In this document: in pieces, positions 29,014-37,630 of the stretch
How positions within the stretch are numbered: the first letter of the stretch is position 1
Layout: the number at the start of each line of letters is the position of its first letter
DNA from: Rhodococcus sp. B7740
GTDB taxonomy: Bacteria > Actinomycetota > Actinomycetes > Mycobacteriales > Mycobacteriaceae
NCBI RefSeq assembly: GCF_000954115.1
Contig: NZ_CP010797.1
Coordinates: forward strand, 1 to 64,000
DNA: 64,000 bases
Reading direction: 5' to 3'
Position numbers and translations under genes: made by a program
The notes under the pieces: model-generated
Seen by the model: the letters and a program-made list of their open reading frames with translations, nothing else
Told to the model about the DNA's origin: nothing
Database searches by the model: none

Positions 29014-30954
29014 GTGTCCACAGACGCAGCAACGGCAGCGGAAACCGTGGGTGGGGTTGATCGGGACCGGGTGGATCGGGACCGGCTCTCACGGGCTCTC
29101 TCTGCGGCCAACCTGCCCACGCTGGTGGCGGTGCTCTATCAGTTGACCGGCGATCGCTCGTGGCTCGCCGATCCGTATCGCCCCACGCGCAGTCGGGGCA
29201 TGGACGACAACGACACGGGCGGATTCGACGACGCAGTAGCTCACCGCATCCGTGCCGCGGCCCTCGACGCAATCTGCGCCTTCCACGAGGGCGAGCCCAT
29301 GGCGGTGCCCTCACCCGACTCGGAGCACCTCGTCGAGATGATCAGCCTGGCCGTCGGTGAACAGGTGCCTCCCGAGTTCGGCGTCATGGTCGCCGAGGAC
29401 ATGGGCTTCGTGGTTGCGGAGACTCCGGTGGCCGCACCGAACGATCTGTCGGTGATCGTGATCGGTGCCGGTGTCTCCGGGATGCTCGCCGCCATCAAGC
29501 TGCACGAGGCGGGCATCAGTCACACAGTGCTGGAGAAGAACTCCGACGTCGGCGGTGGCTGGTTCGAGAACACCTACCCCGGTGCCGGCGTCGACACCCC
29601 GAGTCACCTGTACTCCTACTCCTTCGCGCCGCGGGCCTGGAGCACGCACTTCGGCAAGCGTGACGAGGTGTGGGAGTACCTCAGCGACGTGGCCTCCGAA
29701 CACGATCTGCGGCAACGTATTCGCTTCGACACCGAGGTGGCGACCGCCGAGTACGACGCACAGAGGCAGGGATGGACCGTCACGACGGTCGATGGCGAAA
29801 CGCTGACCGCAGACGTGGTGATCACCGCCACCGGTCAGCTCAATCGGCCGAAGGTGCCGAATATCCCTGGACTGGAGTCGTTCGACGGCCCGATCTTCCA
29901 CACGGCGAACTGGCCGGCCGATCTGGATCTGACCGGTAAGCGCGTCGCCATCGTCGGTACCGGGGCCAGTGCCATGCAGGTGTTGCCGGCCATCGCGTCG
30001 ACGGTGGGGCATGCGACGGTCTTCCAGCGCTCACCTCAGTGGGTTGCGTCGAGTGACGTCTATTTCACCGAGATGAGCGACGACGCCAACTACCTCATGG
30101 ATGTCGTTCCTTTGTATCGCCTTTGGTACCGAACGCGGTTGGCCTGGAACTTCAACGATCGAGTGCACAGCTCGCTGCAGGTCGATCCCGAATGGGAGCA
30201 TCCGGCGCGCTCGATCAACCCGGTGAACGATGCGCATCGACGGGTGTTCACCCGCTACATCGAAGCCGAGCTCGAGGGCCGACCCGACCTGGTCGCGAAG
30301 TCGCTTCCCGATTACCCGCCCTTCGGTAAGCGGATGTTGCTCGACAACGGTTGGTACGCCGCGCTCAAGCGCGACAACGTCACCCTCGTCGCCGACGCCG
30401 TCTCGTCCATCACTGCCAACTCGGTTGTGGCACGCGATGGTTCGGAGACCGAGGTCGATGTGGTGATTCTCGCGACGGGCTTCGAGACCCACAAGCTGTT
30501 GACACCGATCGATGTGCGTGGGCGATCGGGTGAGTTCATTCGCGATATCTGGGGCCCCGAGGATGCACACGCATATCTCGGAATCACCGTCCCGGACTTC
30601 CCGAACTTCTTCATCACCTGCGGTCCAGGAACTGTATTGGGCCACGGGGGTAGTTACATCACCATCGCCGAATGCCAGGTGCGCTACATCGTCGATGTGT
30701 TGATCGACATGGTGGACAAGCGAATCGGAGCCATCGAGTGCAAGGCCGACGTCGAAGCGGAGTACGTCCGCAAGCACGACGAGGCGCACGCCAAGATGAT
30801 CTGGTCGCACGGCGGCATGGACAACTGGTACCGCAACGACGCCGGACGTGTGGTCTCGACGTTGCCGTGGCGCATCGTCGACTACTGGGAGATGACGCGG
30901 CGGGCCGATCTGGACGACTTCGTCATGGAACCTCGACGGGATGAGGCACGCTGA
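29014..30954 (+). CDS. Baeyer-Villiger monooxygenase, 4-hydroxyacetophenone monooxygenase type
   Basis: This is a 646-residue FAD/NADPH enzyme that inserts oxygen next to a ketone to form an ester or lactone. FAD Rossmann motif IGAGVSGMLA is at about 150-159. The type I fingerprint FDGPIFHTANWP (FxGxxxHxxxWP) is at 290-301, and the NADPH Rossmann motif VGTGASAMQV at about 314-323. An N-terminal extension of some 140 residues before the first Rossmann motif, and the total length, match 4-hydroxyacetophenone monooxygenase and not the shorter cyclohexanone type. GTG 29014 has AGGAGG five bases upstream. It is divergent from the nitroreductase-ligase-TetR-esterase operon, and its stop abuts the convergent lipoprotein stop (TGA|TCA). 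Confidence 0.88.
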   Translation: MSTDAATAAETVGGVDRDRVDRDRLSRALSAANLPTLVAVLYQLTGDRSWLADPYRPTRSRGMDDNDTGGFDDAVAHRIRAAALDAICAFHEGEPMAVPSPDSEHLVEMISLAVGEQVPPEFGVMVAEDMGFVVAETPVAAPNDLSVIVIGAGVSGMLAAIKLHEAGISHTVLEKNSDVGGGWFENTYPGAGVDTPSHLYSYSFAPRAWSTHFGKRDEVWEYLSDVASEHDLRQRIRFDTEVATAEYDAQRQGWTVTTVDGETLTADVVITATGQLNRPKVPNIPGLESFDGPIFHTANWPADLDLTGKRVAIVGTGASAMQVLPAIASTVGHATVFQRSPQWVASSDVYFTEMSDDANYLMDVVPLYRLWYRTRLAWNFNDRVHSSLQVDPEWEHPARSINPVNDAHRRVFTRYIEAELEGRPDLVAKSLPDYPPFGKRMLLDNGWYAALKRDNVTLVADAVSSITANSVVARDGSETEVDVVILATGFETHKLLTPIDVRGRSGEFIRDIWGPEDAHAYLGITVPDFPNFFITCGPGTVLGHGGSYITIAECQVRYIVDVLIDMVDKRIGAIECKADVEAEYVRKHDEAHAKMIWSHGGMDNWYRNDAGRVVSTLPWRIVDYWEMTRRADLDDFVMEPRRDEAR

Positions 30955-31623
30955 TCAGTTGGAGGTCGCCTGCTGCATCGACAACACGAAGCCGTGGCCG
31001 CCACCCGCGTCACAGATCATCGCCTCGACGCGGGAGAAGCACGTGAAGCCGTTGAAGGCGATTGAAGTGTTGTACTCCAACACTTTCTGACCCTCGGCTC
31101 CGAACACCCCCTGGTTGAAACACGTGGGGGTGACGTGTCCCGGGTCGAGGTAGAAGCCCTTCGACAGCATGTCGACGCTGAACGTGGTGTTCGGTGCGCA
31201 ATCGGTGCCTGCGCCATCGGGTACCGGCGCATCGGATGCCTGGCAGCCGGAGGAGAACGGGCCCGATCCGATCTTGCAGTACACGTTGCCGGACGGGGAC
31301 TTCCATGCAACTTGATTGTCGGGCACCGAGTAGCTGGCCGGGTCGACCGGTGTGATGGGCGCGGTGTTGTTCGCGGGATTGTCGGCCGTCGGTTCCGTAC
31401 CGGTCGCCGAGGGCGTGTCCGTCGATTCGTCGGAACCATCGGTGTTCGACGGCGCTGCGATGGTCACCTGTGGTGGCGTGGGCATCTGTGCGGTGACGCT
31501 GGTGCTCTGGGTCGGCGCGGCAGCCGGGGTGTCCTCGCCGCCACAGGCCGTCAGCGCGAAAGCGGTCAGTGATGCGGTGGCAGCGAGGAGGGCGGTTCTG
31601 CGGAACACTCGGAGCTGCCTCAT
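30955..31623 (-). CDS. Secreted lipoprotein, unknown function (paralogue A)
   Basis: This is a 222-residue exported lipoprotein: MRQLRVFRRTALLAATASLT then lipobox LTACG. A Thr/Pro/Ala-rich low-complexity stretch of about 70 residues follows. The globular domain of about 120 residues has paired Cys (NVYCKIGSGPFSSGCQ, DCAPNTTF, TCFNQG, FTCFSRVEAMICDA) that probably form disulfides. It is a paralogue of the gene just upstream; the two share VACK/FCAF...C and NQG(V/I)F segments. The start overlaps the upstream stop by one base. No function is recognised. Confidence 0.75.
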   Translation of the reverse strand: MRQLRVFRRTALLAATASLTAFALTACGGEDTPAAAPTQSTSVTAQMPTPPQVTIAAPSNTDGSDESTDTPSATGTEPTADNPANNTAPITPVDPASYSVPDNQVAWKSPSGNVYCKIGSGPFSSGCQASDAPVPDGAGTDCAPNTTFSVDMLSKGFYLDPGHVTPTCFNQGVFGAEGQKVLEYNTSIAFNGFTCFSRVEAMICDAGGGHGFVLSMQQATSN

Positions 31624-32297
31624 CAGAACGCGATGTTGACGTCGCGGGAGATCATGAAGCCTCGGTCGCCGTCGTAGCAGGTGATGCCCGCTTCGGTGGA
31701 GCGACAGAAATTGCCGGTGACTCCGATGACCTGACCGTATTGAAGAACCTGGGTGTCGCCGTTGTTCGGATCGCCGACGAAGATGCCCTGGTTGGTGCAG
31801 ATCTGTTCGACGGTGCCGTCTTGGGTGATCTGCACCCCGTAGGTGTTGTTCGCCGTGTTCGCGCATTCTCGGCCGGTGTTGCCCGGTACCGAGTAGCGGA
31901 CCTGGCAGCCCACGATGGTCCCGGGAGCGTTGAACGAATTGAATGCGCAGAACACATTTCCGCTGGGGGATTGGAAGAAGTATTGGCCGCCGGGCTGCTC
32001 GTAGTCGCGCGCATCGACGTTGACGTCGTCGCGGTTCGGGGCGGGCGGTACTGCCGGTGTGTCCGCAGCGGCGGGTTCTGCTTGTACCGGGGTGACTATG
32101 TCGGGAGCCTGTGCGATTCCGCCTGCGCCGCTACCACCGTCGGATTCGGTGGACCCGTTTGCCGACGGAGCAGCCGCTGCGCTGGTGGCAGGCGTGGGTG
32201 GGTTGCTCGCCGGCTCGTCGGCACCGCAGGCGGTGGATGCGAGGGCCGTAGCGGCGATCAGCGCGCTCATGGCCACGATGTTTCGGACTTGCCTCAT
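31623..32297 (-). CDS. Secreted lipoprotein, unknown function (paralogue B)
   Basis: This is a 224-residue exported lipoprotein: MRQVRNIVAMSALIAATAL then lipobox STACG. It has an Ala/Pro/Ser-rich linker, then a Cys-containing domain (SPSGNVFCAFNSF, GCQVRYSV, QICTNQGIFVG, FCRSTEAGITCYDG). Order and spacing of the Cys match the downstream gene, so the pair arose by tandem duplication. ATG 32297 is chosen because it gives a clean signal peptide. It is divergent from the secreted-protein pair at 32.56 kb. No function is recognised. Confidence 0.75.
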   Translation of the reverse strand: MRQVRNIVAMSALIAATALASTACGADEPASNPPTPATSAAAAPSANGSTESDGGSGAGGIAQAPDIVTPVQAEPAAADTPAVPPAPNRDDVNVDARDYEQPGGQYFFQSPSGNVFCAFNSFNAPGTIVGCQVRYSVPGNTGRECANTANNTYGVQITQDGTVEQICTNQGIFVGDPNNGDTQVLQYGQVIGVTGNFCRSTEAGITCYDGDRGFMISRDVNIAF

Positions 32298-32478
32298 TCG
32301 ATGGTCCTCACCGGTGGCTGCGGAGTGCGTCACCTCTGATCAATGAATCGAACGGGCCAAGTGGTCTGTTAACGTCAGTCGTGTCACGACCCCATCACGA
32401 ATCGGTATACGGGTGGTCCTTTTGTCGCTGTGACTGCGAGGGTGGGTTCGGTAAAGACTCAAGAACCACTTGATGTTT

Positions 32479-32491
32479 CAGGTTCAACCTG
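32479..32491. promoter_or_regulatory. Short perfect palindrome CAGGTT-C-AACCTG
   Basis: A 13-base perfect inverted repeat lies 69 bases before the ATG at 32560, in the divergent region 32298-32559. It could be an operator for the secreted-protein pair. No other element is evident in this gap. Confidence 0.35.
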
Positions 32492-32559
32492 GAGTTCGTG
32501 GTGCGGGGCCACAAACGGTCCGGTATGTCGTTGTGCGACATGATCGAAAGGCGTGCTGT

Positions 32560-33084
32560 ATGCGAAAGACATTGCGACGAGCGGTCGTATCGATCGCACT
32601 CGTAGTTCCCCTGATGCTCGGCATCGGTACGGGAACGGCCGTGGCAGCTCCGCAGACCACGCTGCTCCAGATTCCGGTGGTCACCGGTTTCCAGATCGCA
32701 CCCGGTGCCGTGCCCGGCGGGTTGTTCCAGACCATTCCGATGAAGGCCACGGTCGGTACCGAGCCTGGAGTTCTGCTGCTGTCGGCGGCGAACATCGCGC
32801 CGTACGCGGACCAGTACCCGTACCGGAGCCTCGGTGTGAGCTGGCGAAACTGGGACATCGGATTCCGCGGAAACGTGGGACTGCGGCATTGGCAGGAAGA
32901 CCCCAACCCGGGCCCGCCCAATGACCTGCCACCGCTGCAAGGTGAGCAGCTACCACTTGAAGTCGCGCTGCCTACAGGCCGGGGGTGGGTCGAGATCACG
33001 GTGACCCACTACCGCGATTACTACTACGGCGAGCCCTACGCCGACACGCTGATCCCGGGCAAAGGCCTGATCTACGTGCCCTGA
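32560..33084 (+). CDS. Small secreted protein, unknown function (copy 1)
   Basis: This is a 174-residue protein with a Sec signal peptide (MRKTLRRAVVSIALVVPLML, cleavage expected after AVA in TAVAAPQ). The mature part starts TLLQIPVVTG and has VPGGLFQTIPMKATVG, VSWRNWDIG and LIPGKGLIYVP, all shared with the next gene. Strand-rich with many aromatic residues, and no Cys in the mature part. GAAAGG precedes the ATG. It belongs to no family that I recognise. Confidence 0.75.
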   Translation: MRKTLRRAVVSIALVVPLMLGIGTGTAVAAPQTTLLQIPVVTGFQIAPGAVPGGLFQTIPMKATVGTEPGVLLLSAANIAPYADQYPYRSLGVSWRNWDIGFRGNVGLRHWQEDPNPGPPNDLPPLQGEQLPLEVALPTGRGWVEITVTHYRDYYYGEPYADTLIPGKGLIYVP

Positions 33085-33107
33085 TTGTCCACCCGAAAGG
33101 AAACTCG

Positions 33108-33623
33108 ATGAGGACATCGATCCGATGCGGAGTCGCCGCCCTGGCGCTGTGCGTCCCCCTGGTCTTCGGCACGGCCGCCGGAACTGCAACTGCTGCTCCG
33201 CAAGAGTCGGTACTTCAGGTGCCTGTCGTCACCGGGCCGGAGTTCGTCCCTGCGGGCGTTCCCGGCGGGCTGATCCAAACCATTCCAATTCGCGCGGTGG
33301 TCGGCGAGAAGCCAGGAGAGGTGCGCTTCTCGGCCGCCGACATCCGGCCCTATTACTACCAGTTCAACTACCGGCACCTGACGGTCAATTGGCGCAACCT
33401 GTCCACCGGTGAGGCGGGTTCCGCAGGTCTGCGGCACTGGAACGACGAGATCGATCGGACGCAGCCGGCCAATCAGGGTGGTTCGCAGGCCTACCGCCTG
33501 CCGACCGAGTTGACGGCTCGGACGGGTGCAGGTCCGGTCTTCGTGACCGTCACCCACGACCGCGAGAATCCCGATGCGTCGAACGCCCTCATCCCCGGAT
33601 TGGGAGTGTTGTTCGTACCCTGA
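33108..33623 (+). CDS. Small secreted protein, unknown function (copy 2)
   Basis: This is a 171-residue paralogue of the preceding gene, 23 bases downstream. Its signal peptide MRTSIRCGVAALALCVPLVF ends in ATAAPQ. Shared landmarks are VLQVPVVTG, VPGGLIQTIPIRAVVG, VNWRNLSTG, GLRHWND and LIPGLGVLFVP. GAAAGGAAA precedes the ATG. The two are clearly a tandem duplication and co-transcribed. Function unknown. Confidence 0.75.
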   Translation: MRTSIRCGVAALALCVPLVFGTAAGTATAAPQESVLQVPVVTGPEFVPAGVPGGLIQTIPIRAVVGEKPGEVRFSAADIRPYYYQFNYRHLTVNWRNLSTGEAGSAGLRHWNDEIDRTQPANQGGSQAYRLPTELTARTGAGPVFVTVTHDRENPDASNALIPGLGVLFVP

Positions 33624-33642
33624 CGCGCGGGGCTGTAAGCGG

Positions 33643-34116
33643 TCAAGTTCCCAGATCGCCCGCGATATCGGCAGCAGCGAGCATCGAAACCAGCAGCGGC
33701 ACAACTCGTTTGGCGGCGATTCGGTAGTCGCCGCGACCCTGCTGCTCGACGATGTTCGCCGAACTCAGAGTCTTGAGGTGGTGATAGATCTGGCCGGACG
33801 AGCCGAGTCCCACTGCTGCGTGCAGATCCGCAGCGTTCGCCGGGCCTCGAAGCAGTGTCCGCACGATCTGCAACCGCACCGGATGTCCCAGGGCAGCAAG
33901 GACTTCCGATGCGGAGGGAACCGGTAAGTCCACGATGGCGTCGGGGGAGTAGCCGATGTCCCAGCGGACCGTTCCGTGCAGATGCACGTCGCCTTGGTAG
34001 GCGATCATGCCGCCTGTCGACGGGGCGGCCTCGGGCTGCTGGGGAGTGTCGCGTCGCTCCAGCTCGGCGACGCGGGCTTCCAGCTCTGCCAGTCTCGATT
34101 CGAACTCTGTGCTCAC
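33643..34116 (-). CDS. ArsR-type winged-helix regulator with N-terminal coiled coil
   Basis: This is a 157-residue regulator. An N-terminal helical heptad segment (FESRLAELEARVAELERRD) suggests coiled-coil dimerisation. After a linker (GDVHLHGTVRWDIGYSPDAI) a winged helix of the ArsR type follows (VLAALGHPVRLQIVRTLLRG, then SSGQIYHHLKTLSSANIVEQ). No metal-binding Cys motif is visible. The GTG at 34116 overlaps the upstream stop (GTGA), so it is translated with the beta-lactamase-like lipoprotein. It probably binds the palindrome at 35.24 kb. Confidence 0.8.
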   Translation of the reverse strand: MSTEFESRLAELEARVAELERRDTPQQPEAAPSTGGMIAYQGDVHLHGTVRWDIGYSPDAIVDLPVPSASEVLAALGHPVRLQIVRTLLRGPANAADLHAAVGLGSSGQIYHHLKTLSSANIVEQQGRGDYRIAAKRVVPLLVSMLAAADIAGDLGT

Positions 34117-35219
34117 ACCACGCAGGCTATCCGGTCGAGAATCTCGGGCGAGAGCATCGCCTCGACGATGAGTTGCTGCTGTACGCCGGCTCCTGCGTAC
34201 GCTTGCTCGAATCTGTCGGCCGAAAGACCATCGGTGAGCCACACCGCGGTCGCGACCGTTCCGTCGTTGCGGCGCAGCTCAAAACCCTGGGTCAGCACAC
34301 CGGGGAGGCTGCCGCCTTTGAACCCGACGCCGCGAACGCTGTCACCGGCAGGTTGCCATTCCAGATGACGCAGAATGGTGTCGGATGCCGCGCCGTAGGT
34401 CCCGTCCGTGAAGGCGCGATACATTCCGTTTAGTTCTTCGGCCGAACCGCCGCGGAAACTGCTCTCGACCCTGGATACCTGGTCCTCGTAGGTCGGCACT
34501 TGTACGGACGCCTCGGCCTGGGCCCGGAACTGCGGGTCGAATGCCCACTTCTGAGCGGTCTCCCAGGTATCTGCATCGGCGAGTTCAGGATCGAAGATCG
34601 AGAGCATGTCGGCCACCATGCTCGGTGCCTCGAAGTTCTCCCAACCTCCTGCGGCTGCGGCGTCGACGAGTGCTTGATCGCCGAGTCGGTAGCGGAGGTA
34701 GTCGGGAACCGAGTTGTCGCTTTCCTGGATCATGGCCGAGACCATGTCGTCGATACGGACCGTGGCGTTGGGGTCGGTTGCGTTGGTGCCGGTGTTGGCA
34801 ATGCCCAACCGGGTCAGGGCATTGGGATGTGCGTTGGCGTCGGTGCGGGGTAAGTACCAGCGTTCCCAATCCGACAGGGCCACTTGCTCGTTCGGGTCGA
34901 TGGTGCCGTTCGCGACTGCCTGGGCGTAGGCGGCGAGATGTACCACCTTGATCGCGGATGCGAGTACCTGCTCTTGGTCGGCACGATGTTCGACGGTTCG
35001 GCCGCGACCGTCATCGATGACGAGGCTGACGGTGTCGGGTGCCTGATCGATCAGTCCGATCCACCCGTCTTCGGTGGCGAGGTCGGTGGACGTGACGGGA
35101 GCGTAGTTCTCCGGCGTCGGGGTTGTGGTGGTCGTTGCAGCTGCGTCGCTGTCGGTGGCGCATCCGCCCATCAGCAGGACGGCCGCGCAGGTTGTCGAGA
35201 TCCAGGTCGAGCGTCGCAT
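34113..35219 (-). CDS. Class A beta-lactamase-like serine hydrolase, lipoprotein
   Basis: This is a 368-residue exported protein. The signal peptide ends in the lipobox LMGGC, so it is anchored outside the membrane. The active-site motifs of class A beta-lactamases and related peptidases are visible in order: SxxK as SAIK (LASAIKVVHLAAYA), SDN as ESDNSVPDYL, and the KTG-equivalent as KGG (GFKGGSLPG). It has no clear omega-loop ExxLN, so it may be a transpeptidase-like or esterase relative and not a resistance enzyme. ATG 35219 follows AGGAGAAC. It is the first gene of a two-gene operon with an ArsR regulator. Confidence 0.82.
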   Translation of the reverse strand: MRRSTWISTTCAAVLLMGGCATDSDAAATTTTTPTPENYAPVTSTDLATEDGWIGLIDQAPDTVSLVIDDGRGRTVEHRADQEQVLASAIKVVHLAAYAQAVANGTIDPNEQVALSDWERWYLPRTDANAHPNALTRLGIANTGTNATDPNATVRIDDMVSAMIQESDNSVPDYLRYRLGDQALVDAAAAGGWENFEAPSMVADMLSIFDPELADADTWETAQKWAFDPQFRAQAEASVQVPTYEDQVSRVESSFRGGSAEELNGMYRAFTDGTYGAASDTILRHLEWQPAGDSVRGVGFKGGSLPGVLTQGFELRRNDGTVATAVWLTDGLSADRFEQAYAGAGVQQQLIVEAMLSPEILDRIACVV

Positions 35220-35233
35220 CGAGTTCTCCTATC

Positions 35234-35258
35234 GGTTATTCCGTAATTACGGATAACC
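35234..35258. promoter_or_regulatory. Palindromic operator CCGTAATTACGG with extended arms
   Basis: A perfect 12-base palindrome (35241-35252) extends outward to GGTTAT and ATAACC with one unpaired T on the left. It lies 15 bases before the start of the beta-lactamase-like gene, where a repressor would block transcription. The co-transcribed ArsR protein is the natural candidate. Confidence 0.7.
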
Positions 35259-35307
35259 ATAGAAGCTGATATGCGGCTCGGCAACCCGTTCACCGGACTC
35301 CAGGTGT

Positions 35308-36081
35308 TCAGAACAAGGTTGGGGCTGTGTAGCGGCCGTGTCGTGCTTCGTTCAGTCGGGCGCTCCAGCGCTGCACGAGCCACATTTCGACGAGCTCGGG
35401 GTTGGTGCCGATGTCGGTGGCCCATGCGGTGATGAGTTCGACGTACCGGTCGTATCGGCGACGAGTGAATCCGGTGACCGAAGGGTCTTCGAGCCACCCT
35501 TCGTGTATGAGGGTCGAGACTCCGTATTGGTCGATGAGTTGTGCCGGGCCGCCGTAGACCGACGCCTTCACGGCCCAGAGGAACGTGGCCATCAGGGACA
35601 TTCCGACGCCCGGTGCGTCGGGCCATCCGGACCAGGTCGAGTTCGGATGGTCGGGCACTGCGCGGTTCCGTACGCAGCTGTCGAGCACAGCGAGAGTCTT
35701 GGCGACGGGGTTCTCGTCGGGACGGCTGAGGTGCGGGTTCATGACGTCGGGGAATCGTCGCATCGCTCGGCGGTGTCGGTGACTGCCCTGCCAGGCCGCG
35801 CAGAGAAACAGCAGACCGAGCGAATCATGTTCGCCTACAGCCAGATCGGTGCCGAACCGAAGATCGTTGCGCTGAACCGTTGCGCCGCCGTACTCGACGA
35901 TCTCGCCGTCGAGGTTGCGGCCGCGCAGTCGAAGATCGTGGCCTGCCCGGTCGAGGTGGCCGTTCCACCAATCCAGGTCCACCTCCACACCGTCGTCGAG
36001 GACATGAAGGTCATAGCTGCGGTGATGACACCACTGCACACAGGCCGTGGGAGGCGGGAAACCCTCGTCGAGTCGTGACAT
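35308..36081 (-). CDS. Hypothetical protein
   Basis: This is a 257-residue protein that I do not recognise. No signal peptide or membrane segment is seen. It is Trp- and His-rich (CVQWCHHRSYDLHV, DLDWWNGHLDRAGHD), has a C-terminal RRRYDRYVELITAW and ends TAPTLF. Codon use is like the surrounding core genes. It is the last gene before the intergenic stretch that precedes the defence island. Confidence 0.65.
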   Translation of the reverse strand: MSRLDEGFPPPTACVQWCHHRSYDLHVLDDGVEVDLDWWNGHLDRAGHDLRLRGRNLDGEIVEYGGATVQRNDLRFGTDLAVGEHDSLGLLFLCAAWQGSHRHRRAMRRFPDVMNPHLSRPDENPVAKTLAVLDSCVRNRAVPDHPNSTWSGWPDAPGVGMSLMATFLWAVKASVYGGPAQLIDQYGVSTLIHEGWLEDPSVTGFTRRRYDRYVELITAWATDIGTNPELVEMWLVQRWSARLNEARHGRYTAPTLF

Positions 36082-36454
36082 ACCGCCATCGAAGCATCGG
36101 GCACCGACAGAACCGCCCTTGTGTTCACGTCTCTATGCGTTGGTGGAGCTGGCTGCGGGTAGTTTTCGCGGGTCGGAAAGGTTCATGTCCAGGTTTCCCG
36201 GAGCCCGCTTGTTCAGCAAGACTCCGGCACCGGGGTCAGTGCATCGTGAACTGCAGTATTCCGAGGCCTTGCGGAACATCCTGGATCGCGAGTCGCCTAT
36301 CTTTACCCGAGCAGCAGTACCCGAGGAACCGCAGTCTTGCTAGTAGCCGTGCATGATCCGTCGATGCACAACCGAGCTCGCGGCGCTGCAGGCGTACGGA
36401 GCATTGCCTCAGCAGTTGTCGACATAGTCCGACAAGGTACGTGAACCGGTGCAT
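36082..36454. other. Gene-free stretch at the island boundary
   Basis: No open frame here has coding character, and I see no tRNA, repeat or integrase site. It separates the ordinary accessory genes from the defence island. The boundary could be a junction of transfer, but no direct repeat was found to support it. Confidence 0.4.
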
Positions 36455-37387
36455 TCACTGCTCGGCGAGCGCTGACAGCAGGTCGCTCAGGTCGACGATT
36501 TCGATTGCTTTTCCCGGTCCGTTCGTGAACTCCGCAACTGTCATGACATCCGTGCCAAACGCTGCGTCGAACCGAGTGCGCAGATGTGGAGACGATCTCG
36601 CCAAGGCCCATTGCGCGGTGGTTGTCGATGTTCTCAGAAATTTCGCTGGTCGATTGCCTACCACGAACATCTGGGCCTTGCGGGTCGAGTCGTCCAGAGC
36701 AAGGTGCACCAGGTCAGCGAAGACTCCTCGTTTACGCATCGTGTCGCCGCCCTTCCACTGCGCGACCTTGAACTCGGCGATGCGCCTGTCGGTCTCCAGG
36801 TCGTACGGTCTGGTTGGGTCGTTGCCTGCCCCGAGAGACGGACGCGCCGTGATGATTTCGCCTTCCTCCAAGATGAGCGGCAGGCACCGCGTGATGGTGG
36901 CCGCGTGGATGACGTCGGACAGTCGACCCACGTGTCTCCGCACGGACAGTGCGGCATCTAGTAGGTCCTCGCTGAAGTCGAAATCGGCGATGACGCCTGC
37001 GGTTGCAGCCGCATCCGCACCCGCGAGCGCGGATTCTGCGCGTGCAAGGTGACTGGTCAGCATGTTGCTACTCAAGAACGCCGCCAACTTGGCGAACGAC
37101 TCGGCTGATTCGTCGCCGGTTTCCGGCGAAACGTCAATGCCAGCATCTCGTGACGCTGCCTTTGACTTCGCTATGTAGACACTGGTTTCGAGTCCGAGCG
37201 CTTTGAGATGCGACAGTGCACGATGGGACGTGAAAGTGGCACGAGGTCTTCCGCTGAACAGCTGGTAGACCTGCTTAGGTGGGTAACGTTTGCCATGTAC
37301 TTCTACCCAATGTTCCTGTATCGGCTCCGGTGCAGTCTCTGCGATCGCCGCCAGCCGTAGCTCGACGTCCAGACCTCCAGCGTTCAA
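36455..37387 (-). CDS. Putative PD-(D/E)XK-type nuclease
   Basis: This is a 310-residue protein. The C-terminal half carries a likely nuclease core: Asp196 and Asp200 followed by the ExK pair Glu205-Phe-Lys207 (in DLETDRRIAEFKVAQWKGGD), then RGVFADLVHLALD and a strand KAQMFVVG. The N-terminal part (residues about 20-70) has EHWVEVHGKRYPPKQVYQLF and a helical segment ending HLKALGLE, resembling recognition domains of other restriction proteins. The assignment is motif-based. It lies at the left edge of the island beside a truncated AAA ATPase, a pairing seen with restriction-like systems. Confidence 0.55.
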   Translation of the reverse strand: MNAGGLDVELRLAAIAETAPEPIQEHWVEVHGKRYPPKQVYQLFSGRPRATFTSHRALSHLKALGLETSVYIAKSKAASRDAGIDVSPETGDESAESFAKLAAFLSSNMLTSHLARAESALAGADAAATAGVIADFDFSEDLLDAALSVRRHVGRLSDVIHAATITRCLPLILEEGEIITARPSLGAGNDPTRPYDLETDRRIAEFKVAQWKGGDTMRKRGVFADLVHLALDDSTRKAQMFVVGNRPAKFLRTSTTTAQWALARSSPHLRTRFDAAFGTDVMTVAEFTNGPGKAIEIVDLSDLLSALAEQ

Positions 37388-37630
37388 CGCGGTCGCTCCT
37401 CATCTGTTCACAAGTTGAATAGACAGTAGGCGTATTCGGCCGCGTCCTCGGTCCCTGGGTTCCTCCACAATGCGCGAAGGCGCGTTCGTGGCAGAGGGAA
37501 CCCGGCTTCGCTATTGCGATGCAAGAGCGAACCTGTTCGAAGTTCGAGCCGCTCGGTGTCCGATTCTCCGCGAACTGTCGGACCCATATGAACCTGTGGG
37601 GTCTGATTAGCCATCAGAACGAACAGGGGA

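Noticed and set aside
34113..35219. Considered a true resistance beta-lactamase
   Set aside because: The fold motifs are present but the omega-loop Glu motif is not evident and the KTG motif is KGG, so a specific resistance function is not supported.
36082..36454. Search for tRNA or attachment site at the island edge
   Set aside because: No cloverleaf and no matching direct repeat was seen at either side within the window.
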